In this document: positions 27,808 to 36,714 of the stretch, in pieces
Position numbering within the stretch: the first letter of the stretch is position 1
Layout: every line of letters starts with the position of its first letter
Assembly (NCBI RefSeq): GCF_033193315.1
Contig: NZ_CP136187.1
Coordinates: 1,860,001 to 1,924,000 of the forward strand
Direction: 5' to 3'
DNA length: 64,000 nt
Origin: Agathobaculum sp. NTUH-O15-33
GTDB taxonomy: Bacteria; Bacillota; Clostridia; Oscillospirales; Butyricicoccaceae
Position numbers and translations under genes: made by a program
Notes under the pieces: model-generated
What the model was told of the DNA's origin: nothing
What the model saw: only the letters and a program-made list of their open reading frames with translations
Database searches by the model: none

Positions 27808-28747
27808 ATGATTTTACAAAGCACCCTGCAAAGGCTGCGGCCAGTAACCGATCGAAACCAAAAAGAGAAGCAGAGGATCACGGAGCACGCGCACATCAAA
27901 TATTTTGCCGCACTGCTGTTATTCGGGACAAACGGCATTGTAGCCAGTCATATTGCGCTGACCAGCTATGAAATCGTTCTGCTGCGCACGTTGATCGGTA
28001 GTCTGCTGTTACTGATTATTTTCTTGTTTCACAAGGGAAAACTTACTTTTGGGAAACACAAGCGGCAGTTTCTCTTTTTTATCCATATCGGGTGTTGCGA
28101 TGGGCGCTAGTTGGATGTTCCTGTATGAAGCATACCAGCAGATCGGGGTCGGTATTGCGTCGCTGGCCTATTACTGCGGGCCGGTCATTGTTATGGCGCT
28201 TTCGCCGCTTTTGTTTGGTGAAAAGCTGACGCCGACGAAAATGATTGGTTTTGTTGCGGTGCTGTGTGGGATCTATCTTGTCAACGGCAGAGCACTGCAA
28301 GAGGGCGGTATAGGTTGGGGACTCTTCTGTGGCGGCATGTCCGCGATCATGTATGCGGCCATGGTGATCTGCAACAAAAAGGCTGCGTGTATTACCGGGT
28401 TGGAAAACGCCATGCTGCAACTCATTTTCAGTTTTATAACCGTAGCCGTTTTTGTCTACGTAAAGCAGGGCTTGTTCATTCGGATAGAAAGCTCGGATTG
28501 GGCGCCTATCCTTATGCTCGGCTTACTCAACACAGGAATTGGATGTTACTTTTATTTTTCTTCGATCGGTAAGCTGCCGGTGCAGTCAGTGGCGGTGTGC
28601 GGTTATTTGGAACCGCTTTCAGCCGTTGCTTTTTCAGTGCTGCTGCTTCATGAAACCCTGTTGCCGGTACAACTCATCGGGGCGGTGTTAATCATCGGCG
28701 GCGCGGTCTTTAGCGAACGCAGTGGAAAAATCGGACAGACTAGATGA
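27808..28747 (+). pseudogene. DMT/EamA-family transporter with a +1 frameshift in a T6 run
   Basis: Together the two frames encode a ten-helix drug/metabolite transporter of about 312 residues. Frame one (from ATG 27808, RBS GGGAGAGG) covers LLFGTNGIVASHIALTSYEI and LLRTLIGSLLLLIIFLFHKG. Frame two resumes at SGVAMGASWMFLYEAYQQ and continues through LLFGEKLTPTKMIGFVAVL to the second EamA repeat and LPVQLIGAVLIIGGAVF. Removing one T from the run at 28075-28080 joins them exactly. It could be a real inactivation, slippage-tolerant expression, or a sequencing error. Substrate unknown; probably controlled by the divergent LysR protein. Confidence 0.82.
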
Positions 28748-28857
28748 ACCGCCAAATTCGTCTTGTGTATGGGACCCGGCGCAAACAAAGACCGCGTCTA
28801 CTTGACAAATCGAGCGTATTCATCCACAATGAAGGCAGTTCTATATAAAGGAGTGGC

Positions 28858-29523
28858 ATGAAATTGATCGATATGCAGAAGGACGCCGCCCTAAAAGGCT
28901 TGCAGTTGCCCTTTGGCGTGCTTGAGGTTTGGTATCCGGATCCATCTGGTTGGGATACGGCGGGTTTTGAGGCGCTGAAGCGGAGGGAGCTGGACGAGAT
29001 CATGCTTCTGGCGCCTGAGTATGACCGCAAACGAGATTTCAGCGAGGACCCTTATTTTCGTTATTTTCGTAAATTCAAAAAGACCTATCCGGTCATGGCG
29101 CAGCTCGAGAGTTTTTTGCTCAAGGGCCGGCCGTTTCCAGAATGGAGCCCCATCAATCAAGTAGCGTTTTTGACTGAACTGAAAACGCGCGTGCTGCTGG
29201 GCACGCATGACGTGGAACGTGTGCAGGGCCCGGTCACACTTTATCGTCCGGCTGCTGAGGAGTCCTTTACCGGCATGGGCGGGCGCGAAAGTCACTCATA
29301 TAAGGGCGATTTGACCGGTCGCGATGATGGCGGCATTATCCTCAGCATGATCGCCGGACCGGACGAGCGCACCTGTTTACAGGAGGATACGCTGCACCCC
29401 GTTTATTTGGTGTTTGCGCCCGAAGGCTACCCGGCGGCTCGGGTGGAGAACTGCCTTGAACAGATTGCGGCGTATGTCCGCGCGCTCGCGCCCGGCGCGC
29501 GCATGGAGCGTCTTGTCCTATAA
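28858..29523 (+). CDS. B3/B4 domain protein (PheT-like tRNA-editing fold)
   Basis: 221 residues with the B3/4 domain normally found in the phenylalanyl-tRNA synthetase beta chain: FRKFKKTYPVMAQLESFLLK, INQVAFLTELKTRVLLGTHD, GGRESHSYKGDLTGRDDGGI. Stand-alone copies may clear mischarged tRNA or free D-aminoacyl species, but this is unproven. Upstream lies TTGACA (28802-28807), a 17-bp spacer and a weak CACAAT (28825-28830), and RBS AAAGGAG. It is followed by the guaA paralogue with its own promoter. Confidence 0.82.
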   Translation: MKLIDMQKDAALKGLQLPFGVLEVWYPDPSGWDTAGFEALKRRELDEIMLLAPEYDRKRDFSEDPYFRYFRKFKKTYPVMAQLESFLLKGRPFPEWSPINQVAFLTELKTRVLLGTHDVERVQGPVTLYRPAAEESFTGMGGRESHSYKGDLTGRDDGGIILSMIAGPDERTCLQEDTLHPVYLVFAPEGYPAARVENCLEQIAAYVRALAPGARMERLVL

Positions 29524-29546
29524 CCGCGCCGTCCATGGTGAAACGC

Positions 29547-29575
29547 TTGCATTCAAAAGAAAAATACGGTATGAT
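29547..29575 (+). promoter_or_regulatory. Sigma-A type promoter for the guaA paralogue
   Basis: TTGCAT (29547-29552), 17-bp spacer, TATGAT (29570-29575), 39 bp upstream of the start. Confidence 0.7.
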
Positions 29576-29613
29576 TAAATATATTAACCGTATAGAAAGA
29601 TGGAGGGACTGCA

Positions 29614-30903
<1,290 letters not shown>

Positions 30904-30960
30904 TTTCAGAGACGAAAAAAGCCTGTAATCACGGGACTTTTTGAGGATTAACGCCTTTCG

Positions 30961-30994
30961 TGGCAACGAAATGGCAACAGATTTTCATTATTCA
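30961..30994 (+). repeat. Left subterminal repeats (candidate integrase arm sites)
   Basis: TGGCAACGAAATGGCAAC (30961-30978) followed by ATTTTCATTATTCA (30981-30994). The 14-mer reappears inverted at 45484-45497, and a TGGCAACG/TGACAAC pair lies at 45442-45457. Confidence 0.6.
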
Positions 30995-30999
30995 TAAGT

Positions 31000-31040
31000 A
31001 AAGAGCTAACTGATTTTGATTAAGTCAGTTAGCTCTTTTT
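31000..31040. terminator. Intrinsic terminator inside the left end of the island
   Basis: AAAGAGCTAACTGA / TCAGTTAGCTCTTT stem with an 11-nt loop and T5. On the + strand it ends transcription from the guaA paralogue; it also follows the minus-strand gene at 31060. Confidence 0.8.
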
Positions 31041-31059
31041 GTTATGCATCAATTTCCCG

Positions 31060-31569
31060 TTATTGATTAAGTAAGTTCTTTCCATTGGTATCAATATATT
31101 TAGCTCCTAAGACACCAGCGCCAATTATGAGAGCCCCAAGGATAACACCACCTATAGTGTTCAATAGTTTTCCCTTGAATGCCTTTCCCTCCGTATCTTT
31201 GAGCCCAATTTTATCAGCAACTTCAATCATTTTGTCCGCAAAATACTTTCTATCCTCATTTGAAAGATCCTCCCTTTTGAGCATGGCACTTAGCTCATCT
31301 AATACTTGTTTATATGCTTCAATACTCTGAATGGAACTTTGCTTATCATCTTCCAAAGCTGTGTTGCAGACATCTTTCATAATGTTGAGCATCTCCACAG
31401 AGCTTTTGGAGAATTCCGGGAACTGCTCAATGATTCTTATAGCGACTTCGCTGTCTACGTTAGGTAAAACAGATACAAAGTTCATCAGTTTATCTTTTGA
31501 GAGATGGCGCCAATCTGAAATACCTATGGCAGCTTTTACTTGCTCCTCTGTTGTCAAAATGTTTGACAT
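31060..31569 (-). CDS. Island hypothetical protein with C-terminal glycine-rich membrane segment
   Basis: 169 residues from ATG 31569, preceded by CGGAGG. The first 115 residues are charged and helical (EEQVKAAIGISDWRHLSKDK; AYKQVLDELSAMLKREDLSN). The C terminus has one membrane-like segment (about 140-160, GGVILGALIIGAGVLGAKYI) just before the end. The overall look is of a small tail-anchored or toxin/immunity-like cargo protein, but no family is recognised. It is nearest to the left att site and transcribed toward it. AT-rich codon use separates it from the host genes. Confidence 0.6.
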   Translation of the reverse strand: MSNILTTEEQVKAAIGISDWRHLSKDKLMNFVSVLPNVDSEVAIRIIEQFPEFSKSSVEMLNIMKDVCNTALEDDKQSSIQSIEAYKQVLDELSAMLKREDLSNEDRKYFADKMIEVADKIGLKDTEGKAFKGKLLNTIGGVILGALIIGAGVLGAKYIDTNGKNLLNQ

Positions 31570-31571
31570 AG

Positions 31572-31874
31572 TTAATCCTCCGTATTCCTTTTTAATTCTT
31601 CTACCAGCATATCGCTGAACGCCTGAGAGGGAGCGACTTTGTGCCAATGCCCGGTGGTGTCGAATTCGGGATAGCGATAGCGCCAGCGGTCATATTCCTC
31701 CTGCGTGATTTCCCCGGCTTTGAGCATAGCGGCAGCCTGACGCCAAGCGCAGAGCATTTCATGCAGACGGGCAGCATCCTTGTTTTTACGAACGTCAACT
31801 TTCAAGCAGATTTCCCCATCTGCCTCGTCAATCTGGAGGCCATATCTGTCCTCCAGCGTAAACAGCGTGTGCAT
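31572..31874 (-). CDS. Hypothetical mobile-element protein, probably 5'-truncated
   Basis: 100 residues: TLFTLEDRYGLQIDEADGEI, KVDVRKNKDAARLHEMLCAW, EITQEEYDRWRYRYPEFDTT. Small proteins of this kind accompany integrative elements of gut clostridia; no function is known to me. The candidate ATG at 31874 has no ribosome binding site, and its 5' edge meets the broken 5' edge of the integrase head to head, so both genes were probably cut by the same rearrangement. The stop lies 3 bp before the start of the next minus-strand gene, which has its own GGAGG. Confidence 0.55.
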   Translation of the reverse strand: MHTLFTLEDRYGLQIDEADGEICLKVDVRKNKDAARLHEMLCAWRQAAAMLKAGEITQEEYDRWRYRYPEFDTTGHWHKVAPSQAFSDMLVEELKRNTED

Positions 31875-31876
31875 CA

Positions 31877-32392
31877 GGCCGGTGTAAGAATGCCTTTGAG
31901 ATGTTGTACTGGTGCGGCATCCGGGATGGGGAACTGCTGGCGCTGACCCCGGCAGACTTCGATTTTGAGAAATGTACTGTGACCATCAACAAATCTTATC
32001 AGCGGCTTAAGGGCCGGGATGTCATCACAACACCCAAGACGGAAAAAAGCAATCGCACTATCAAAATGCCGCAGTTCCTCGCAGATGAAATGCAGGACTA
32101 TTTGAAAATGCTCTATGATGTCGGGGACAATGACCGGATGTTCACCGTCACCAAAAGCTATCTTCACCGGGAGATGGACAGAGGAGCGAAAGATTCCGGT
32201 GTCAAGCGCATCCGAATCCATGACATTCGCCGTAGCGCAGTATCACTTCTGATTGACATGGGCTTTTCTGCTACGGCCATCGCAGACCGAGTGGGGCATG
32301 AGAGCATCGACATTACTTACAACTACGCACACCTGTTCCCATCCAAGCAGACAGAAATGGCGGACAAATTAAATATGGAAAGGGGCGCATGA
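31877..32392 (+). pseudogene. Tyrosine recombinase (integrase), 5'-truncated remnant
   Basis: Only the catalytic domain remains (about 170 residues of a protein that is normally near 390). Visible: the first active-site Arg in LYWCGIRDGELLALTP, TPKTEKSNRTIKMP (Lys strand), HDIRRSAVSLLIDMGF (His-x-x-Arg, with Arg where the usual motif has His), GHESIDITYNYAHLFP with the second His and the nucleophilic Tyr. The arm-binding and core-binding domains and the start are missing; the first ATG in frame is 31901. The loss should leave the island unable to excise itself. The stop overlaps the MobC-like start (ATGA). Confidence 0.88.
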
Positions 32393-32730
32393 TTATGTCG
32401 TTGAAAAACACAGACAGAAAAAACCGTTGGCGCAACAAGACAGTAGCGTTCCGGGTGTCGCCGGAGGAGGACGCACAAATCGAGATCGCCGTGCAGCTTA
32501 CCGGTCTCACCAAGCAAAATTATATCACCCGCAGGCTACTTTGTAAGGATGTGGTAGTGCAGGGTAACCCCAGAGTGTTCAAGGCGCTACGCAATCAGCT
32601 TGCCACCGTAATCGAACAGCTTCAGCGCATTGAAGCTGGGGCTGGTGTGGATGACGAGCTGCTGGACACCATCAACCTGATCGCAACCATCATGGGCGGG
32701 ATGAAGGAGGACGATGCCTATGGTAACTGA
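32389..32730 (+). CDS. MobC-like relaxosome accessory protein
   Basis: 113 residues with a ribbon-helix-helix-like N-terminal half: TVAFRVSPEEDAQIEIAVQL and GLTKQNYITRRLL, followed by a helical tail with LRNQLATVIEQLQRIEAG. The pattern is that of small mobilization proteins that help the relaxase melt or bend oriT. The start overlaps the integrase stop; ATG 32395 is an alternative. The 3' end overlaps the next gene's Shine-Dalgarno region. Confidence 0.7.
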   Translation: MIMSLKNTDRKNRWRNKTVAFRVSPEEDAQIEIAVQLTGLTKQNYITRRLLCKDVVVQGNPRVFKALRNQLATVIEQLQRIEAGAGVDDELLDTINLIATIMGGMKEDDAYGN

Positions 32731-33814
32731 CGCAAAAGAAAAGACTGCCCTTGCAACATCTGTTGGCGCAGATGATCGGCAGTCAATTCAAACCTTATCT
32801 GTTTGTAGTATAAATGCCTTTGCGCCGGAAATCAAGGATAAGATTGAAAATTCTCCAACAGATTTTGAAGAACTGTGCCGCCAGCTGCACCGTTTTAACG
32901 ACCCGGCATATCTGCATACAGTCTCCATGAACGAGCTGTATGAAACGGTATATCAAAGCAGGCCGTCCTTCATTGACGGTCTGCTCTACTCCGGCACCTA
33001 TCTGTTTGTCGGAGCGCCCAAGGTGGGCAAGTCGTTCTTCATGGCGCAGCTTGCCTATCACATCAGCACCGGGCAAAAACTCTGGGATTATGATGTCCGC
33101 CAAGGCACAGTTTTATATCTGGCTCTGGAGGACGATTACCAGAGATTGCAGGAGCGGATGTCCCGTATGTTCGGTGTGGAGGGGACAGACAGCCTGCACT
33201 TCGCCGTATATGCAAAGCAGCTCGGCGCAGGACTGGACGAACAGCTTGAAAAGTTCATCCGGGAACATCTCGACACCCGGCTTATTATTATCGACACCTT
33301 GCAAAAAATCCGGGAGGTCAGCACCGATGCTTACAGCTACGCAAACGACTATGACATCATAGGCAGGATGAAGCAGTTTGCCGGCAAGAACGGCGTGTGC
33401 ATTTTGCTGGTACATCATACAAGGAAACAACAGGTCGGAGACAAGTTTGAAATGATTTCCGGCACAACGGGATTGCTTGGCTGCGCCGATGGAGCATTTC
33501 TTTTGCAAAAGGAGAAGCGAACCGATCTGAGCGCTACCCTTGAAATTGTCGGCAGAGATCAGCCCGACCAGCGGTTGCACCTGATACGGGATGCCGAGAA
33601 GCTCACATGGCAGCTCGACCATGCGGAAACGGAACTTTGGAAGAAACCGCCTGACCCATTACTGGACAAAATCGCCGCTGTGATTACCGAAGATAACCCG
33701 GTGTGGAGCGGCAGTGCAACGGAGCTTGTGGGCCTGTTACAAGAAGATATACAGCCCAACATTTTGACCCGCAGGCTGAATGTTAAGGCAGGAGAATTGT
33801 TAAACGAGTATTAG
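32720..33814 (+). CDS. RepA-like AAA family ATPase, ended by an in-frame amber codon
   Basis: 364 residues from ATG 32720 (GGAGG 9 bp upstream; ATG 32714 is too close to it). Hexameric RecA/RepA-type helicase features: Walker A GAPKVGKSFFMAQLAYH (about residue 98), LALEDDYQRLQERMSRMF, Walker B LIIIDTLQKIREV, CILLVHHTRKQQ, and ISGTTGLLGCADGAFLLQ. The chain ends LLNEY at TAG 33812-33814, but the same frame continues IEYAMKRTRNGSSI to TGA 33880, which reads like the natural C terminus of this family. A point mutation to amber is therefore likely; loss of about 22 residues may or may not matter. Confidence 0.8.
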   Translation: MVTDAKEKTALATSVGADDRQSIQTLSVCSINAFAPEIKDKIENSPTDFEELCRQLHRFNDPAYLHTVSMNELYETVYQSRPSFIDGLLYSGTYLFVGAPKVGKSFFMAQLAYHISTGQKLWDYDVRQGTVLYLALEDDYQRLQERMSRMFGVEGTDSLHFAVYAKQLGAGLDEQLEKFIREHLDTRLIIIDTLQKIREVSTDAYSYANDYDIIGRMKQFAGKNGVCILLVHHTRKQQVGDKFEMISGTTGLLGCADGAFLLQKEKRTDLSATLEIVGRDQPDQRLHLIRDAEKLTWQLDHAETELWKKPPDPLLDKIAAVITEDNPVWSGSATELVGLLQEDIQPNILTRRLNVKAGELLNEY

Positions 33815-33876
33815 ATCGAATACGCCATGAAGCGTACCCGCAACGGCAGCTCCATCAGCTTAGCGAGAAAAGCTGT

Positions 33877-33959
33877 GTGACGATTGGTGACGGTTGTGAC
33901 GATTAAAACGATGGCAGGGGCGGTATCAAAAATACCGTCACAATCGTCACAACCGTCAC
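33877..33959. repeat. Palindromic iteron-like repeat cluster
   Basis: Three direct units of GTGACGRTT(G) at 33877, 33887 and 33896 face three inverted units (ACCGTCAC 33934, AATCGTCAC 33942, AACCGTCAC 33951). The 18-mer GTGACGGTTGTGACGATT (33887-33904) is exactly inverted at 33942-33959. A small GGTAT-caaaa-ATACC hairpin lies between them. Position directly behind the RepA-like ATPase gene suggests a replication origin or an initiator/repressor-binding site. Confidence 0.6.
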
Positions 33960-33981
33960 GGAAAGGATAGGATGGGAACGA

Positions 33982-34236
33982 ATGAAAAATGTACAGATAC
34001 CCTATGAGCTGTTCGTCAATCTGGTGCTTTATCACCTGAACGGCGAGGATGATTTTGACGAGGAAATCCGGCAGGGCTTGGAGCGAAAGCTGGATGCCAT
34101 GCTGAACAGGCAGCTTTATTCGCAGTACAAAACAGCCCCTACGGAGGAACAACGGGAACGGGCAAGGCAGGAATATCTTGACCGCCGTGGAGTGCCGCAA
34201 AGCTACCGCTGGACTACTTCTCCTTGGGAGCTATGA
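33982..34236 (+). CDS. Small acidic hypothetical protein of mobile elements
   Basis: 84 residues: VQIPYELFVNLVLYHLNGED, then an acidic/basic helical body FDEEIRQGLERKLDAMLNRQ and EEQRERARQEYLDRRGVPQS. It recurs next to RepA/MobV modules in gut Firmicutes elements (sometimes mislabelled complexin-like); function unknown. RBS AGGATGGG precedes the ATG. It lies between the iteron-like repeats and the oriT region. Confidence 0.65.
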   Translation: MKNVQIPYELFVNLVLYHLNGEDDFDEEIRQGLERKLDAMLNRQLYSQYKTAPTEEQRERARQEYLDRRGVPQSYRWTTSPWEL

Positions 34237-34507
34237 CAAGAGCGTGCCACGCTCCTGTGGATGGCGGACAAGACAAAGTATTGGCTGACACAAACCCCAC
34301 CGCATCTCCCGTCCTCATCAAAAAACCGCAGATTTTGAGATGGATGTGGGCGGCAGAATTGGAGCAGGTTCGGTTGCGGAAAGGCTACCGGTCACGCCGG
34401 ATTTTGAGGCTGTGGGTACCACCTACAAGCCGAAAAAAGCGGCAGAGGATGCCACAGCATCCGCATACCCCCTCGGAGAGCCCACGACACTTTGCAGCCG
34501 CAGGATG

Positions 34508-34535
34508 AAAGTGTCATAGTGGGTTATTACACTTC
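34508..34535 (+). other. Candidate MobV-type origin of transfer (oriT)
   Basis: Inverted repeat AAGTGT (34509-34514) / ACACTT (34529-34534) encloses CATAGTGGGTTATT. This closely parallels the pMV158-type MobV oriT core, in which AAAGT/ACTTT arms enclose TAGTGTGTTA and the nick is after TAGTGTG. By analogy the nick would fall between G34523 and T34524. It lies 125 bp upstream of the relaxase gene. Confidence 0.6.
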
Positions 34536-34541
34536 CGCACT

Positions 34542-34606
34542 ACGCCCGCAGGCGTGTTTCGGAGTGCAACCGCCGCAGGCGGCACTTAACACGAAGATGA
34601 AGTGCC
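34542..34606. repeat. Cluster of three short hairpins upstream of mobV
   Basis: ACGCC-cgca-GGCGT (34542-34555), CCGCC-gca-GGCGG (34570-34582) and GGCACTT-N12-AAGTGCC (34581-34606). They adjoin the oriT candidate and may be relaxosome-binding or single-strand folding elements. Confidence 0.5.
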
Positions 34607-34657
34607 TCCCCGTGGCTTGCGATGTCCGTACAAACTTAAGAGGGAGGATTTTTGCCT

Positions 34658-35922
34658 ATGGCAAGAGGCGATGGTGTCAATCGTACCAGCGCAAGAAATA
34701 TGAGGCTTACAACAGCCAAAATTGGAAACGCTCAACAGCATAACGAGCGTGAAAAAGAATCGTATGTCAATCAGGATATTGTGCCAGAACGGTCACAACT
34801 CAATGTCCATTTCAAATCCCCGACCGATGATTACAGGAAGATGTTCGAGCAGATGGAGGCCGACGGGATTATCTCCACTCGCGGACTCAAAGAGGACGCT
34901 TTCAAATACGGTGAACTGATCTTTGACACCAACTCCGCTTACTTCTTCAACCACGGCGGGTATGATTTTGCAAAACAATTTTACCACGACGCCTACCAAG
35001 CTGCAATCAAAATCGTGGGCGGCGAACAGTACATTTTATCAGCAGTCATGCACGCCGATGAGCGCAACCGGGCCATGTCAGAGGCGCTGGGAGAGGATGT
35101 GTATCACTACCATCTCCATGTGGTCTATGTGCCGGTGGTGGAGAAGCAGATTCTCTGGACAAAGCGGTGCAAGGACAAATCGCTGGTGGGCAAGGTCAAG
35201 GAAACCATCATGCAAGTCAGCATGAGCAAGAAATGGCTATCCAAACCCGCCATTGATGAAGTGACCGGCGAGCCGGTTTTGACCGCCAGTGGCAAGCCAG
35301 TTCTCAAAAAATCATACAGCGTTCTGCAAGACGATTTCTTTCGGCACATGAAGAACGCTGGCTATGACGATGTGGAGCGTGGGGAGCGTGGCAGCTCCGA
35401 GGAGCATCTGACCGTGACGCAGTTTAAGGTGCAGCAGGAGCAGGAACGGCTTGCCAATTTCACTGAAAAGACAGAGCAAAAAGAGCAGGAGGCCGCTTCG
35501 CTTGAGAAGAAAATTGAGAAAATCCAAAAGCAGCAGATCGCCGTTCAGTCGGTGGAGCAAATTGAGGCAAAGCCTGTCCCGCTATCATCAAAGGTCATGT
35601 TGGAGCGGTCAGAGTATGAGACACTTGCAGCGGCGGCTAAAAAGTACATCACGCAGGAGAAGAAAACTTCCAAACTTCAAAAGGCACTGGATGCGGCGAA
35701 CAGTTGATCTCTGAACTCAAAGCCAAAGTTGCGGCACTGACCAAGGAGCTGTCCGAGTACAAGTCCATCCGTAGCAAGCTCAACGCCGCCGAGATAGAGC
35801 AGGAAAACGAGGTGCTGCGAGGGAAAGTCCGCCGCTACGAGGCGGTAATCGAGAGAAATGGCTTGTGGCATTTGTTTGGCAGACACAGGGAAAAAGTGTC
35901 GGCGAGAGAAGATGTCCGCTAA
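34658..35922 (+). pseudogene. MobV-family relaxase, frameshifted in the C-terminal coiled coil
   Basis: Start ATG 34658 with GGGAGG upstream. The relaxase domain is intact: conserved N-terminal NRTSARNMRLTTAKIGNAQQ, the Asn/Glu-rich HNEREKESYVNQDI, and the metal-binding YHYHLHVVYVPV histidine triad (about residue 150). The frame stops at 35705-35707 right after ALDAANS, but the family's next block LISELKAKVAALTKELSEY is open in the +1 frame from 35704 to 35922. Adding one T to the TT at 35704-35705 restores one 421-residue protein. Catalysis might survive because only the coiled-coil tail is displaced. Confidence 0.85.
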
Positions 35923-36068
35923 TCCCGTGTAGAGCTGGGAAAAACGCAAAATCTTAAACGTGAGAGTCCGAATAGAACAAGCGCATCATTTGGGCGCTCT
36001 CTATCAAAAATCAAGGCTACTTTTGCAGGTGATGAGCCGGAAAATATTTGTGAAAAAGCGGAGGTTTT

Positions 36069-36362
36069 ATGAAAACAGGTCTTTCCAAGAAGCAGAAAGC
36101 AACCAACATCTATTTTAACGAGGCTGACGGCATGATTGAGGTCTGTACTTACAATACAGCGCTGAAAAACAGGCTGACGGTCTATGCGGCTAAATATCCG
36201 TCTGAGTGCAGGCTGATTGACAATGATGAGAACGGCTGCTTGACCTTTGAAATTAAAAAAGGACGCCTCAGTTTCAAACTGACTGCCCCATACAGCGAGA
36301 AACGTCGGAAAGCCGCAAGCGATCTAGCAAAACTGAACACAGATAATCTTAAAAGGAAATAA
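36069..36362 (+). CDS. Island hypothetical protein
   Basis: 97 residues: KKQKATNIYFNEADGMIEVC, TYNTALKNRLTVYAAKYPSE, a two-layer alpha/beta-looking small protein with a basic C-terminal helix ending KLNTDNLKRK. It is commonly seen downstream of mobilization genes in gut clostridial elements; function unknown. RBS GCGGAGG before ATG; a good terminator follows, so it closes the mobilization module and separates it from the defence cassette. The 146 nt between mobV and this gene show nothing recognisable. Confidence 0.65.
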   Translation: MKTGLSKKQKATNIYFNEADGMIEVCTYNTALKNRLTVYAAKYPSECRLIDNDENGCLTFEIKKGRLSFKLTAPYSEKRRKAASDLAKLNTDNLKRK

Positions 36363-36370
36363 TCTGGCAG

Positions 36371-36408
36371 ATGCCGTCCGTGGGGAAAATCTCACGGGCG
36401 GCATTTTT
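36371..36408 (+). terminator. Intrinsic terminator
   Basis: ATGCCGTCCGTG / CACGGGCGGCAT stem (one mismatch) followed by five T residues. Confidence 0.85.
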
Positions 36409-36528
36409 CTACAAAAACAAGAGACATTCCAAAAAAGGCGCCTTTTTGTACTTGCTTTATTTCGCTTAAACGAATATAATAAAAAACGAGTTATTGTAGC
36501 TGTGCAGAGACGGGGTGAGGTGTGGCAA

Positions 36529-36714
36529 GTGAATGGATATATGACAGTGCAAGAAGCTGCTGAAAAATGGGGCATTACTTCACGCCAAGTTCAGATATTA
36601 TGCAAAGCTAATCGGATTGTTGGAGCTACCCGTATGAGTCGCATTTGGATTATTCCCGAAAATGCAGAAAAGCCAACAAACGACAAAAGAAAGGCAGCTA
36701 ATACCAATGATTAA
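36529..36714 (+). CDS. Small helix-turn-helix protein heading the R-M operon
   Basis: 61 residues from GTG 36529 (GGGTGAGG 8 bp upstream). YMTVQEAAEKWGITSRQVQI is a MerR/excisionase-like winged HTH, with RIVGATRMSRIWIIPENAEK forming the wing typical of DNA-binding helix_turn_helix_17-type proteins. Such genes sit in front of type IIG restriction enzymes in clostridia and may act as a control protein. Its stop overlaps the ATG of the R-M gene by 8 bp. An alternative earlier GTG at 36502 has no ribosome binding site. Confidence 0.75.
   Translation: MNGYMTVQEAAEKWGITSRQVQILCKANRIVGATRMSRIWIIPENAEKPTNDKRKAANTND

Larger units (their letters stand above)
34237..34657. other. Gene-poor region between small ORF and mobV, with a possible broken small ORF
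   Basis: A frame from ATG 34230 (TRACHAPVDGGQDKVLADTN) and a second frame from 34340 to TAG 34519 (GGRIGAGSVAERLPVTPDFE, then VGTTYKPKKAAEDA) look as if they could be two parts of one small protein separated by a frameshift near 34325-34340. Neither piece has a good ribosome binding site, so coding status is uncertain. The 3' third holds the candidate oriT and three hairpins described separately. Confidence 0.35.

Noticed and set aside
34492..34743. Frame of about 83 codons running into mobV
   Set aside because: It overlaps the oriT candidate hairpins and the mobV start in another frame, and has no ribosome binding site or recognisable pattern.
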